From assembly GCF_028858725.1 (NCBI RefSeq), contig NC_084768.1, positions 33,944,664-34,008,663 of the forward strand: DNA of 64,000 nucleotides. The letters run 5' to 3'. How positions within the stretch are numbered: the stretch's first letter is position 1; the number at the start of each line of letters is the position of its first letter. Position numbers and translations under genes: made by a program. Source of the DNA: Colius striatus. Lineage: Eukaryota > Chordata > Aves > Coliiformes > Coliidae. Below the pieces are notes generated by a model, which worked only from the letters and a program-made list of their open reading frames with translations, was not told the origin of the DNA and did not search any database. This document shows positions 37,731 through 50,956 of the stretch, in pieces.

Positions 37731-40700
37731 CAGTACTTACAGAGTTAAGAAGTACTTTCTTCAGAGCTCATGTGCAAAAATCCTTAGCAAATTTACTTCA
37801 CAAAGAGGAAACTGTCGCTTGGGAAAACTGGACTCGTTCAGGCTCTAAAGTACAGGGGGGAAAAAAAGCAGCAGTGCATCTGATTTTCAGTATATCCTGT
37901 TTTCTCATTTTCAGCACCTTGCTTTCAGCAGTACAATATGCACTTAAGATTTTGCTATGGAAAATGGTATGCTGTACACTGGAACAACTTCTAAAGGGCA
38001 TTTTGTTGCAGATAAGTGTGTGAAAGCCTACTTTCGCATTTCACATTCATCTGGCAAAAGGTAATTCTACACCCTGCTTCACCTCTAATGCAATATAAAC
38101 ACATCTGTCATCTGTACACACAGAGCAATACGTGTCTGGCTACAGGAACATATACAAAGTAAAAAGCTCAGAGAAAAGCAGAAATGCTCCCCAAACTGCA
38201 CGGCCCAACGCTGGAGAAACCAAGGGAGGCTCAGCACTGAGGCCTTTTCCTCAGCAGTGGCTGTCAAAGTCTTGCAGCAGCTATTCTGATAGGGGACGGG
38301 GGGGATGTGAAATTGAGCTGAACAGAAAACAGGAAACAAAGTTCTAGAGGAATAGTCTGTTTTATGAGGAAAATCATTAGAAATTGTCAGAAAACAACAT
38401 GGAGAAAACTACCGTCATGCTGCTGCGAGGCCCTGTGGGGAAGACAGTCCTTACAACCTGTCCAGCAGGTTCAGTAATCCTCAGCATAAGCAGAGTCCCT
38501 TGATGTGGTCACATGTGAGTTCAGAACAGAGAGTTTTTGTGGGTTTTTGTGGGTCTGACATTAAAGAGCAGTTAATAGGTTAAGACTATGTGGGAAGGGC
38601 TCTCTGTGCAGTACATAGGTCCTTGAAAATGACCTGGCTGAAGTAAATCTGTGTGTGCAGGGCTCACTGGAGTGAGGACTGCCTTATCAGGACTTTCTGC
38701 ACAGTTGCAGAGTTTGGTAAGTTGGAGATACACTGGGCTTTGTTATGGCTAAGGGTAGTTTATTTTAGATTAGTGCTCTCTGCGCGAATCTGTTTTGTGA
38801 GCGAACTAGAGCAGAGGGGAATGAGGACTGAGGCAAGCACTTCCTCTGCTCCAGGCAAGGGGCAATAGCACAGGATCCACACCCCGAGGCTTAGGGAAGC
38901 ATGAGAAGAGAAGGCAATGAGTGGTTTCCTTGATGCACCACAGCAGCCCACTGGCCAGGCACTGAGGCCTGCTCCTCCACTGGTTCGTCCACACACACAG
39001 CCACAGCTCAAACGGTACCAGGTTCACACGTTGCTTCTGCTCATAGCAGTGCAGAACACAGCCCATCCTCAGCCTGCTCTAGATTTATACCTCAGTGAAA
39101 GCATCTCTGCCTGCTCAGTTCCTCCCTTAGAGCCCTGCCCAGGGTGGCATTTTGCTTTTTTGGTGTTCTTTCAAACCTTGGGTTCGTAAACTTTGTGAGT
39201 CTGGCTTTGAATGCTGGGGAGTTCCAGGAATTTTCTTCCACCTGTCACCTGCATGGCAACAACTGCTGCTAAAGGAAAGCTCTTACCTGTTCAGACATGT
39301 AACTTCCCACATAAATGCTTTGGAGGTAGCGGTAGATATTTTCACGAGAAGCTGTTCTGAAGAACTGAACTGCTTCAGGCCATCCGATGTGGAGAAATCT
39401 CAGTTACAAGGGCTTGGGAGGACTTCCCCTTTCACTTCACTGCCTGAGGGGGAGAAAGCCAAGAAAATCTCTGCCCGTGTTCCTCCAACAGCATGTGCTT
39501 TGGTAAAGAACACAGGTTAAAAATAACACAGGTAGCAGGTTAAAATGGCTCATATAAAGTGCTGTTTAATGCAAATGATGGACCATGAGAGAGTGGAGTG
39601 GGACTCATGTCCTTATGTCGCTCACTGATTACTGGCTCAAGTGCCAACTTGAGATAAGGACACTTACTTTGCAGCAGTTTATAATTAGTCATGGCAAATC
39701 AAAGCTTGAATTAGGAATGACCCAGAAGTCTGTAAAGTTGAAGCACCTAGAACTACTCAGGAGAGCTCAGAAGCTGAAAGATCATAGCCTCACTCTGACC
39801 ACAACCTTCAACAAAACACTGCATTGCAACCATAGGGAGCAGAAGGCAGACGAGTCCCCGGCTTGAATTCTCCTAAAGGAAGTTTTGTTATCAACTAGAT
39901 TGACTTTTCCTTGAAAAAATTATCTCAAGTAACTGTTAGGTCTCTCCAAAAGCACAGTGGAGCCGAAGTAAATCAGCATTTTTCTTTATTAAGTAGCTCT
40001 TATCTTTTGTTTTTAGTAGGTGGGTACAACCAAACTGTCACTGTTCTAGGGGAAAGCTGCGTTCTTCCTGCTCCCAGCATGGAACACAAAACAGCACTCC
40101 CAGCGTCTATCCAAAGGTCAATAACTGGATTCCTTATGGTTGGATTCTTGGGGGTTGCTCCGTCTCATTCTTTGCCTTAAATATTAACGAGGAGGCAAAC
40201 ATGCTTGTGTTACATATGAGGGACATTTGGAGTGAAACACATTACCTCTTTCCCATTTCCAAGAGAGGAAAACGTACTGTCTCGTGGATTTAAAGCAAAA
40301 CAGGGAAGAAATTTATTCTTAAAGAAAACAAATATAACTTTATGGAATCACCATCATCAAAATTGGGAAATATTCAAAACAGAAAGCATCCAGGAATTCC
40401 TTCCCTGAGTCCTACCCTGGAAGCCAAGTGCTAAATGAGTTTATCAGATCATTTTGTCTATACATGCATTAGTTGACAAATATTAAGTGTTCGGAATTGC
40501 TTCTCTTTCGACCTGGTTATGCTCTAGTGGAGAGCATTTATTGCACGTACACTAAAAACCAGGTTAATGTCCTTTTAGAAAAAGAGGAAGGGAAGCCAAG
40601 AGGAGCGCCAGTTGGGCTGTACTAAAATAGCAGTAGGAGAAGAAGGTTGACTGTTGATAGAAACTACTTAGAAGATTATTTCCAAGTTATGCCTGAAGAA

Positions 40701-43133
40701 AGCTAAACAGGCTGAGCTGAAAACTAAACAGACAGATCTACTTTCAGCCAATGATAAGAAAGTCTCACAACTCTGCAGAGACTATTCCAATAAAGTTATG
40801 CTGTTCTGTAACATTTTAAGTCTTAGCTAGTGAGCTACCACAAATTACATCCAAGCAGTGGCCTGTTTTCCTGGGACAGGAGAGAAAGTAGGCTGTCTGT
40901 GTGGGAGAGAACCTCTGGGACAGTTAGGTCGTGGCACTTGCACAAAACCCCTTGCTTGGTTCAGTGCCAAGGGGCACAATCCCATTGAACACATTTTTCC
41001 CCAGTCTTCAGTCCTTGACAAAGAGCACAAAAGGTTTGCTGTCACCATCTCACTCTAAGGACTGCATCTCCTAGATTTTCATGGTGGAAATGAAGGGATC
41101 TAACAAACCTTTGCAGCAGATACAAGCTGCTGATCTCAACACTGCTTTTATTTCTTCCTTAAAGGAACTTCTGCTCTCTCAGCTGGAGGCACTGGGAAGT
41201 GAGCGTGTGGGTACCGGGGCTGCAGCCCTGACCATCCCATTTCACTTCTGGTAGTCTGCAGTGGTGTGATCAGTAAAAGCCTGACACACACTACTGCTGG
41301 GCTGGGAGAGGCATAAACGCTGAAGCTTTCGAAAGTCACTTTTTTCTTTGATTTAAAACTTACTATCCAAAGCAGAAACATACATTTTTATCTCACATTG
41401 GCTATTTTAAGACAATATAGCAGGGATAAACAATAAAATTATCTTCATAATAATTTTCTGCAACAGGTTGCAACACCCTTCTCAACCTTATATAGATAGA
41501 GCAGAGCAGATTGTGTTTATATTGCCCCTGTAATGCGTGTCACATGTTCACTGTTAGTCTGGACCCAGGTAAGAGTCTTTCCTTCCAGTCAGGCAAGGGA
41601 CATCAACAACTATGTTGTACATATGGGGTTTGATCACTGGGGTGTGTGTCAGAGACTTACCAGCACTAGGAACAGATCATACAGCCCTGAATCTGCATTT
41701 TCAAACTGACTTCAGGAAACTAGTTTATGAAAGCAGTTATAAAGTGCTTGTTGAATGTAGTGTTTAAGACAACCATTCCCTAGGACATTAATTCTTAATT
41801 ATCACTTCAGCAAAAATAGCTTTCCCTTCGTTACTGATGAACTGCAAATGGACTGCTCACAGGCAAAGATCATTTAACTGAAGCTTATTTAGTAGCGCAA
41901 TGCACAGGGAGGGTGGTGTCTGTATTTTGAGACAGAAAAATAGTTCAGAAATTTTATAACAGAAAACGAGAGCTTTCAAAAAAAATGTACATTTAAAGAG
42001 AACTGAGTTGTAGCCTCGTACTAGATCTGACAGTCAGGGAAGTTACAGAACTGCCAGTACTGATCACTGTAAGGCAGAGCACAAGCTAGGACCGTGTGCA
42101 GTGTCTGAAGAAGCTCCCTGTCTCTCAGTCAGTACTTTTGACATTCTTCTTTTGCTGGCCCATGCTGAGACCACGTGCTGCACGAGTAAACACTGGGTTG
42201 TTGGAGGAGGTGGGCGACGAGGAAGGAAAGCAGGCTTCGAGCTTGCCGCACAGTTTGAATCCAAACCTCTCAGAAACTTGCATTTTACTTTTTTTAATCA
42301 CCATACTTCCTTGAAGGATAATGATAGTCTCATGACCAGTATTGTTGAAATCAATAGGAAGTACTTTGAGGCAAAGGTCATCCTGCAGAAAGCAGCTTCA
42401 TAAGAGGCAGGGGTTTGCACGAGAATTTAAGAAAACCAGTGGCTTTCACTGTAATAGCTTTGGATGGCATTTTTCATCTGCACTGCTGTTTTGCACTGCA
42501 GCGGTAATGAAGCAGGAAGAGAAAGTGATGTGATAGAAGATGATCAGCCATTGTTGACATGCTTATTTAAACTCAGGTGACCCTTCTGCACAGTGTAACA
42601 TCTCACACTTTGTATATCTTTTTTACCTCCTCACTTAAGAAAAATTGTAATATGTTCTGTAACCCAGTTAATGTGTCAGATAGAAATATGCATGCAACAG
42701 AAATAAGCAATTCCCTGTTTAGCTGTGCCAGTGATAGGCTTTAACTATGAGTGTATCTGTGAAAAGATATGCTATCAATGCACAAATATCGGTTTCACAC
42801 GTACCTTTTGTTATCTTTGCACATACCTGAGGAGCAAAGCTAAACAAGATGTTTGATGTTTTTTTCTAATCAGAGAGAGACTAGAAGCAATAATATTTTT
42901 AACAGACAAAAAGAGGGGAAGTGAGGAGTCTCTACAAGGAATGCTTCATGTTTCACACAGCTTGTAGCACTTAATCAATTAAGATACTATGCATATTAAA
43001 CAAGCTGTTGTAACTTGATGCTTCAAGAATGGTAGCACAGACACTAGTCTGGTATTAGCAGATCTGCAATACTGTTCCACCCAGAACATTTCTTTTGGGA
43101 CCTGGAAGACTTTCTTTAGGAGAGAGGGAATGT

Positions 43134-43181
43134 GGGGTTTTGGTGGGTTTTGCTTGTTTGTTTGGGGTTTTTTTTGGGGGG
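43134..43181 (+). repeat. G/T-rich low-complexity tract
   Basis: Four G runs (43134-43137, 43145-43147, 43164-43167, 43176-43181) are separated by T-rich spacers of 7, 16 and 8 bases. It is a simple low-complexity tract. The long middle spacer makes a stable quadruplex unlikely. Confidence 0.6.
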
Positions 43182-45047
43182 TGGTGCATGTGGAGTTTTG
43201 TTGCTGGTTTTTTCTGATACAGAAATCAGATATTCATGACTATGCACTGAGATGATCTTCTGGACACTACTGGGTTTAGACAGGTGCTCAAAGAGATTTT
43301 CTGTAAACCTCGACAGAAAGAGAATATTCGTAGACAGGTGAAGTTGTCCTTGCGCTATTCAAGCAGATCATTTATGAAGGAGCCCATAACAGCTAGGATT
43401 TTTTAAAATATTGAGACTTAAGGAGTATTTTAAACCGTGCAGTGAAGTACTTGTGAATGATCCTGCCCTTTCTGACACACAGTAAGTTCTTAAAAAACAA
43501 ACACCTTTGGTTTAAGAAAGATATTTGTAACGTGGTATCAACAGCCAGATCTGCTCAGTTAGCATTACTGTAAATTCTGCTTTCAGCTGCCAGGAGTTTG
43601 GCAATTAGTGTTTCCTGCTTTATTGTTGTACAATGCAATTACACTCCACTGCTTTTCATTTATGATCCAGCTTGGGATGTCAGCTGACACCAAAATGAAT
43701 GTCCTGACCTCCAAATCAGTGGCTTAAAGGATATCTCCCCAAAATTCACTTCCAAGATGAAGTCCAGAAATTATTACTCAGCAGCAGTAAACAGGGCCTG
43801 GTCTTGCAGGCAGCCACTTGCCAAAGAGCAAGCATGACAGCTGGGAGCCACAGTTAATGTTCTTTTCACGTCCACACTGAAAAGCAAAATATTAAAAGTA
43901 ATGCTGCAGTACTTGTAAAGAAGCACTTAAGTGACATCCTGACAGCTCTGCACTAATATTTGTCATAATTCCTTGAAAAAGAAACCTGGCTGTAAAAGGG
44001 GCACTAAGTCAGATTTTGCAGTGTAGTTAGATACAAAATAGATACTTTTGAAAGTCCTTGGTGTAAGGATCTCCACTCTTCCATCATTTACAGACAGAAG
44101 CTGGCCACTGACAAGCAAAGGCAGTCACATCAGAGCACAATCCCAACTTAAGCATTTTTAATTTAACTCCAGACTAGAGAGAATTCCTGAAAATTTTAAT
44201 CTAAAAAAAAAAACAGGAAAAAACCCACACAACATCTTTTGGAAATTCTGAAGTGTTGTGGGATGCAGTACAAGCATAAAATGGACAAGATTAATGATCT
44301 GGGATAAAGCGGCTAAAAACCCCAGGGTTCTACGTTCTGGTAGAGTCTGTTATCTGAGCATCAGCTGTTCCTAATTCCCTTCTCTCCCCCCCAAGTCTGA
44401 ATCACATCCTCTGACATCTACTGAAGTACATTAGCAGGGACACGGATTATTTGAAACCTCTCTTACCTAAACAGATTTAGGATCCTTACTGTTGTAACAG
44501 CCGAGTCTCCACACCATGGAGACTGTGTCTCAGCTGGGCACTCATCACGAGCAGTGCTCAGCAGCCTTTTCTCCTTTGCACCATTTGAGTCACAAGTAAC
44601 CCTGTAAAGCACCCTGACTATCACTTGCCGTGTATTATTTTGCTTTTCAAATTCCCTTAGCTTCTAAATAAAGCTTTACCATGGAAGTCCAGAGGAAGAT
44701 AATGAACTAAATTTGACAAAAGGCAAAGCCCACAACATTTTCTCCAGCTTGTAAGAACACCATGTCAGAGGTGGGAAGCAGTTCTGATGGGGAATTAGTC
44801 TCATTTAGAAAATTCTACCTAGGCAATTAAAATATAAGAAGTCATGCAATTAGGCAGCAAGGAGAAAGTTTCTGTTCCTTTTTTCTGTATTCAACTTTTG
44901 ATTATTAAGCAAGAGTATCATTGGATAATTACCCAGCCTTTTAAGATATCAGCACTGCTCAAGCCCAGTCTTGTTTCAGTAGGTGAGTGTGACGATTTTA
45001 GCCCAGTTCCTAAGGTCAACATGCTTTCATTATTTGTATTTGATGTC

Positions 45048-45085
45048 CAAATAAATATGTAAATAAATAATATCTGAATAAATAA
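45048..45085 (+). repeat. Degenerate AAAT-type simple repeat
   Basis: This run of AAATAAAT-like units is interrupted by TATGT and TATCTG. Such A-rich runs often mark old retroposon tails, but no element body was recognised next to it. Confidence 0.5.
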
Positions 45086-47423
45086 GTTCAAATAATGCAA
45101 CAGAAAGTTGCATAAAAAGTTGCCACATACTATTTTAAATCTGTTCTGAAGTTGTTTCTGGGGAACACAATAGAAGATGAAGAGAAAGACTGGTTGAACA
45201 AACCATTTGTTAGAAGTGAATTTGTGCAGACCCTGTTAAGAGTTGCATTCAAACAGAAACAAGGAGAACATGCTGAAGTGGCATAAAAATCAGATTTGGG
45301 GATTCAGGGAAGGAGAAAAATTGTTCAAATCGATTTCAGATGATGCTGAGTGGGCATCAGCCAAATGGTAAATGTAATAGCCTCCGTCCACATCCTGGAG
45401 AAAGAGAAATTGCCTCTTCAAAAATATGTATGTGGAAAGCGATATTTTGTCTGTATTTATGGAACGTTAAAGTGGTAGCTAAAAGCCAAAAATTATGGAA
45501 GCACAAAATATCACAAAGTTATTTGATCTGGTGTTTGCTTTAACAGGAGCACGCCAAGTCATTTGCCTACCAAAGTCTGCCTTTGATACACTAAAGCTGA
45601 GTTGGGTTTTTTCCCCTCATCACAAGCATGTGCTACAATCATCTCCCTTACAAGGAGCAGTTCTGGTGATGCACACTGTCCCTGCAGGCCGTTCCTCTCT
45701 GTGTTTTGCTTTATTGTTCTTGTAGGTAAAAACCACTGTGAAACAACACTGGTGTCTGCTAGTATTTATCTTGACAAATGGAATGGAACTGATCACACAG
45801 GTATGCCAGTGACACAGGCTGCAAATGCTTGAGGTGCTGCTGATGGAGCAGTGAAACCTACCAGACAGGAGGGAGAAATGGCTCTCTGCCCTACCTGCTG
45901 CAAGCCAACAGACTGACTTGCTGTTGTGATTTTTGAGGAAGAAAATTGTGAAATATGTCAGGCATTTTGAGTGCACAGCAAGCCCTCTGAAGTCCTTTGT
46001 TGCCTTCTGCTCTTGCACTGGTTCTAGCAAGTTAAAGCCCAATGCCAGCAACAAGCCTTTCACTCATGCAGGAGGGGTGCAATGGGGGGACACATGAGAA
46101 CACAGGATCCTCAACAACAACCAGATGGTGGATAAGTTATGTTTTTAGTCTCTTTCTCTTATATTAGTTCTATGTAGGAACATATTTTGACATTGAACTA
46201 TTCTGTAGCTATACCACCAGTGAACAATGCAACTACTGCATTTTAAAGGAAGGTCATGAATCTCAAAGATAAAGCACAAAGGTCTACCTTGAGCTTGTTT
46301 ATCAACAGTTAGCACCACCAGATAACAAAAAAAACCTGCTGTTTTCATAAGAAGATGAAGAACAGAAGGAGACATCAGTGTTAAAAATCAATGAATGGAT
46401 TAAGAAGCAAGCATTCAGATATTTTAACAATATAAATACACTGTTTGATTTAAATAAAGCTTAATCTCTACAAATACAAATATGTAGTTAAGTCTCACTT
46501 CAACAAGTTATTTTCTCATGAATGCAACATTTACGTCCTTTAAAATGAGATGCAAAGAAGAGTCTTTCCCAAACACAAGGCTCAGGCTCCCAGTCTGTCA
46601 GAACTGATGATTAGACCCCTTCTTCCATCAGGGATTTCCACCTTCCCTCCCCCCTCTTTTCAAGGAAAAAATCTGGGTCTATACTTTTCCTTTTTTCAAC
46701 TGCAGTGTTTTAGGTTTGTGCAATTCTCTGAGCATTTTGGCATCATGTGCATCTCTGAAGACAGCTCCCTATAAGGGAATCTGTTCAAGCAATACAGAGA
46801 AAAGAACACAGATATCAGATAATAATTCCATCAAGGCTGAGTCTGGCCCCATGATTCAGTTTGTGGTATTTGTAAGAAGTCTGTGCACTTAGTTTTTCCA
46901 GATGTTGATTTTAAGACACTTGTAAGCCGGCCTTTTAGGTAGAATTAATGACTGTCAAGAAAATGTTGTCTTCTGCAGTCTGGTACAGAGGAAAGAAGAG
47001 TGGGCTACAAACACCTCACAGTGCCTGTAGTCGTTCTATAAGGCAAGAGGCTCTCTTGTGGGATGAGAATAGCCTGTTAAAGTACTTGAGAAGCAATACA
47101 GCACACATAGCGCATGGCACATTTAATTACAGTACCTTGGGCAGTACTGCATAGCCCTCAAATCTCAGCAGTGGGACCACAGCAGTGTTTTAAGTAAGTA
47201 ACTGAAGTACAATATGAACAGGTGTTATACAAGCTTACCTAGGACACTGATTATTTTCAAAAGGAATCCTGATAAATGAAAGGTCAAGGAAAGTTTTGGG
47301 TCCTGCTGAGGCTCACCATGGCCCCGTCTGTAGAGCTCTTATTTTGCAGTTTCTTTGCATGCTGTACTAACACTTGGTCTTAACAGGCATCAAGCAGCAG
47401 GAATATGGGAGTCTTACTCAAGT

Positions 47424-47526
47424 CATAGAATCACTTTGGCTGGAAGAGACCTTTAAGATCATCAAGTCCAGCCTTTGTCCTAGCCCTATCAACCCCTAGA
47501 CCATTTCCCTCAGTACAGATCACAGG
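47424..47526 (-). mobile_element. CR1-type LINE 3' end fragment
   Basis: The segment starts TCATAGAATCAC, continues with GGCTGGAAGAGACCTTTAAG, ATCATCAAGTCC and ends with CATTTCCCTCAGT. This order matches the reverse complement of an avian CR1 3' untranslated end. About 100 bp survive, without reverse-transcriptase sequence. The insertion is therefore minus-strand and 5'-truncated, as most CR1 copies are. Confidence 0.8.
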
Positions 47527-47604
47527 ATGTATTTATCCTACAGCTCTTTTAATAATTTCAGTCATGAAAGCTAATAACACCAGAACACTGCTGAGCGTTT
47601 TTGT

Positions 47605-47628
47605 CACTAGCACCCTGGGGTGCTAGTG
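47605..47628. repeat. Perfect short inverted repeat with partial direct repeat
   Basis: Arms CACTAGCACC (47605-47614) and GGTGCTAGTG (47619-47628) flank a 4-base loop CTGG. GTCACTAGCACC at 47603-47614 recurs exactly at 47628-47639. It lies 80 bp to the right of the CR1 fragment. Confidence 0.85.
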
Positions 47629-48112
47629 TCACTAGCACCTTTCACAACACCAGGACTAGTTAGCACACAGATGTAGGGCAGGGCTGACTGGAAGAGACTC
47701 CGTCAAGGGTAAGGGAATTTCCAAAGAGCTTAGCTCGATGCCTCTTGGCTAAAGCAGGGAAGCAGCAGGTGCCTTCCCTGTGCCTCACCAGGTCAGTACA
47801 TGCTCACTAGTACTTTTTTTCCCCCCGTGTCCTTAGAAGGCGATATAGTTGTAACTCAGAAAATGTAGAGCCTCATCCCCCTCCTTCCAGGACCTGATTA
47901 TTAGAAAGCACGTCCTTCAGCCATCTCCCCCAGGGGTTACCTGCAGGCCAGAGAGCTCCATCCATGGCAGCACAGGGCAGGCTCTGCTCCTTGCCAGCCC
48001 CCTGCCCGTCCCAGCCTGGCACTGCTCCCTGCTCCATCTCCTCCTGCACATCACTATCTTTGGGCACAGTAGCTCCCACCTCCCAGCCAGGAGCCTACTC
48101 CTATGCTCCAGG

Positions 48113-48120
48113 TGACGTCA
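48113..48120. promoter_or_regulatory. Perfect cAMP-response-element octamer
   Basis: TGACGTCA, the palindromic CREB/ATF site, occurs here within a moderately GC-rich segment 3 kb upstream of the CNN3 start. Whether it is bound or acts on CNN3 is unknown. Confidence 0.4.
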
Positions 48121-50210
48121 GACTCACACAAACACACCCAGGGATGTATTTTCTTCTTCTTTCTCTATCTAGCCCCAGTAACTACCAGCCTCCTCAGCTC
48201 AGAACTCCACTCCCTCAGACCAGCCATACCATTCGGTGAAGCCTTCACTTTCCCTTATATATCACCCTTTGGAGCTAGTCCTGCCAGATCAGCTTCCTGC
48301 ACCCAGTTAAGCGCTCTCATACAAACTCTGACCTTCAGGGAAATTATCCTGCTCCTCACCAGCTGAGCCAGTTGATCAAACCGAGGCTCTTTATCAGGAT
48401 CAGATGGGTAGGAAGGAGAGGGTGATGCATCCCAGTTGTGGCTGGGCTGAGTCCATGTGGAGCTCTTGCCTGTCACCCCTTACACATCTCTGGCACAGAC
48501 CAGAACACAGAATTCACTGTGTGCATTTGATAGTTTTACATTGAGCCATAGTAATTTTATAGATTATGGTGGAATTAGACAAGGGATAATTTAGAGTTTA
48601 ATAGGACTACACATATGCTTACAATAATTCACAAGCAAGAATGTTTGCAAGATTGTGGTCCGTGTTTCCAAGAAAACAGACTTTGTCTCTTCAGAGCTCT
48701 TTTTCCTTAGTTTCCAGCTGAAGTCATCAGCGTATGTTTATGATATTACATGTGGTTGCTGAAGAAGTTATTACAGTGTCACAAAGAGGATTATGATTTC
48801 AGGTGGGCAGTAATTCTTGTACAAATCCTCTTTCCATACAAAGAGCCTTCATAATAAGGAATCTAGAAAAATAGGGCAAAGATAAGAGATTTATGCATAA
48901 TAAGCCAGATTGCCCAGTATGCTCCAGCTGCTCGATACTGCGCCAATGGGTTTGAATTTGCTTTGTGTTGTTGGAGTGATGCAAAACAATGTGTTTTTAA
49001 CTATGCTCAAATACTTCTCGTACAGCCTTTTCCCATGGGGCATGAGCATATTGCTGATCACAGAACAAATGTCAGTAGTCACCCTACAAGATCGGTAGCT
49101 TCCTTATCAGACGTTCAGCGTCAGCGGGAACACACCGGATGGTGTTTGTGCCATGCTCAGATGAGGCAAAAAAAATTAAAATGACACATGATTTATTTGT
49201 GGATAATTTAAACCTGACTGTCCAGCAAGAAAATGTTATGCCATATTTTTGTCTGTTACTAATCAGGACCATTTTATTTCAAGGCTGATGAAACATATAA
49301 TTTATGGAGCTGAGAAAAGTGTACCAACTGTAAATGTCTCAAACTTCCCAAGCCACTGTGTATTGTAGCAAATGATTGAGAGCATTAACAAATAAGGTTC
49401 TGATCCAACTTCACTCAACTCAATGGAAACATTTCCAAGGACTTTGGAGGATATTGAAACTAGCCCTAAATCATACGTTTGCTGAGGTCATGAAAGATGA
49501 GTTTATCCCAACATGAATGTCTGAAAATTAATGAACTTTCATTTGGTTGTGTGAAGCTCCATTTCCCTCACCCCATTCTTCAGTTTCCTGCTTCTCTTGC
49601 ACGGTTTCCTTTTCCCAATGGGTAGCTCAGGCAGTTCTGCTTCCTTTAATTAGGAACAGCCCTGCTTGTTTTCGTTAGAGGCTGTGCAGCGGTGGAGTGG
49701 TTTAGGCTGAGCGGATCTGCAGCATCACGGAATGAAACCACCTCCTGGCTGCCCCGCGGCTCCCTCGGGACGGTTACAGCCCGACAGGGCTCACACAAGT
49801 CTTTTGAAAGAGCCTCGTCGGTTTCATCCGGAATTAGGCTCAAAACTTTGTCCTGAGTGTTTGCTGTGAAATGGGAGCACTGACCAGGCGCTGCTGCGGG
49901 TGCCATGTGCGTGGCTGGGTGGGCCACAGCTCCGGCAGCCAGTCTGGTGCTGTTTGCTTCTGACCCGCTAGTCCTATCCGTCAGTGGACCATCTTCCGAC
50001 TTGGTTTTGGGTTTTTGGTAAATAACAGTTGTTAACACGGATCTGTATGTGAAAGGTTACCCTGTATGCCCGGGGTTAGGCTGAACCTGAGAGGAAGACA
50101 GTGCTGCATCGTTGGGTCACCACTTCCTTCAACAGCCCCTGCGCTGAATCTGTTCTTTCGTTCAAGAGTGGCCTCAGTGCCAGAGCCGCGCGTTCCGCCG
50201 CCGGCTGACC

Positions 50211-50552
50211 GGACCTGGGACAGCCCGAGCTGTGCCCCGCGCCGGGCGGGACCCGGGACAGGCCGAGCTGTGCCCCGCGCCGGGCCGGACCCGGGACAGG
50301 CCGAGCTGTGCCCCGCGCCGGGCGGGACCCGGGACAGGCCGAGCTGTGCCCCGCGCCGGGCCGGACCCGGGACAGCCCGAGCTGTGCCCCGCGCCGGGCC
50401 GGACCCGGGACAGGCCGAGCTGTGCCCCGCGCCGGGCGGGACCCGGGACAGCCCGAGCTGTGCCCCGCGCCGGGCCGGACCCGGGACAGGCCGAGCTGTG
50501 CCCCGCGCCGGGCGGGACCCGGGACAGGCCGAGCTGTGCCCCGCGCTCCCCA
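50211..50552. repeat. 38-bp GC-rich minisatellite, nine copies
   Basis: Nine head-to-tail copies start at 50211, 50249, 50287, 50325, 50363, 50401, 50439, 50477 and 50515. Each reads GGACCCGGGACAG[G/C]CC, then GAGCTGTGCCCC and GCGCCGGGC[G/C]; copy 1 has a T at position 6, and copy 9 ends degenerate. A weaker tenth partial copy lies near 50562-50583. Copies differ at only two main sites, so the array is young or homogenised. Because 38 is not a multiple of three and the unit lacks stops, it creates long open frames in several frames on both strands. Confidence 0.95.
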
Positions 50553-50861
50553 GAGACGGCCGGGGCTGTGCCCCGCGCCTGGCTGTCGCACGTACGCTGC
50601 CCCGTGGTGCGGCCGGGCGGCGGCTCGGCACCAGCCCCTGTCCTGCCGCACGTTCATCCCGCTGCAACCGCTGGCGCCATTTTCCCTGCCCCCGTTTGCC
50701 GGGGCCCAGTGTTTCCCAAAGTTTCCCGTGACTGTAACGGCCGAAAGGGATTCCCGTGGGCGGCTCAGCCGTCCCGCCCCGCGGCCGCCGCCCCTCCGCC
50801 GCCGGAGCCCCGCAGGGCCGGTGCGGTGCGAGCGGCCGGGGCCGGGCCGGGGAGGCGCTGG

Positions 50862-50956
50862 CGCCGTGTCCCTCCGCCGCGCTCCCGGGCCCCGCGGCCG
50901 CCCCCGGCGCATTCCCGCGCGCTGACGCCGTGTCCCTCCGCCGCGCTCCCGGGCCC
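50862..50956. repeat. 31-bp direct repeat, 64-bp spacing, in the CNN3 promoter
   Basis: A 31-base sequence beginning CGCCGTGTCCCTCCGCCGCG and ending TCCCGGGCCC occurs at 50862-50892 and identically at 50926-50956. The spacer is unrelated GC-rich sequence. This is a local duplication just upstream of the GC boxes. Confidence 0.85.

Larger units (their letters stand above)
37731..47423. other. Intergenic DNA between ALG14 and CNN3
   Basis: No gene was recognised. Features seen are a T/G-rich tract (43134-43181) and a degenerate AAAT-type run (about 45048-45085). The longest open frame is 147 codons on the minus strand (45620-46063). It lacks a recognisable domain and I treat it as chance. Confidence 0.55.
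47527..50159. other. Intergenic DNA upstream of the CNN3 island
   Basis: No gene was recognised. The stretch holds a perfect 10-bp-arm palindrome (47605-47628) and a perfect CRE octamer (48113-48120). A minus-strand frame of 130 codons (49646-50038) ends just left of the CpG island and could belong to a divergent transcript, but there is no domain to support it. CpG density starts to climb at about 49730. Confidence 0.5.

Noticed and set aside
45620..46063. 147-codon minus-strand open frame between ALG14 and CNN3
   Set aside because: It has no recognisable domain, overlaps other frames, and its length is only mildly unusual for this many bases.
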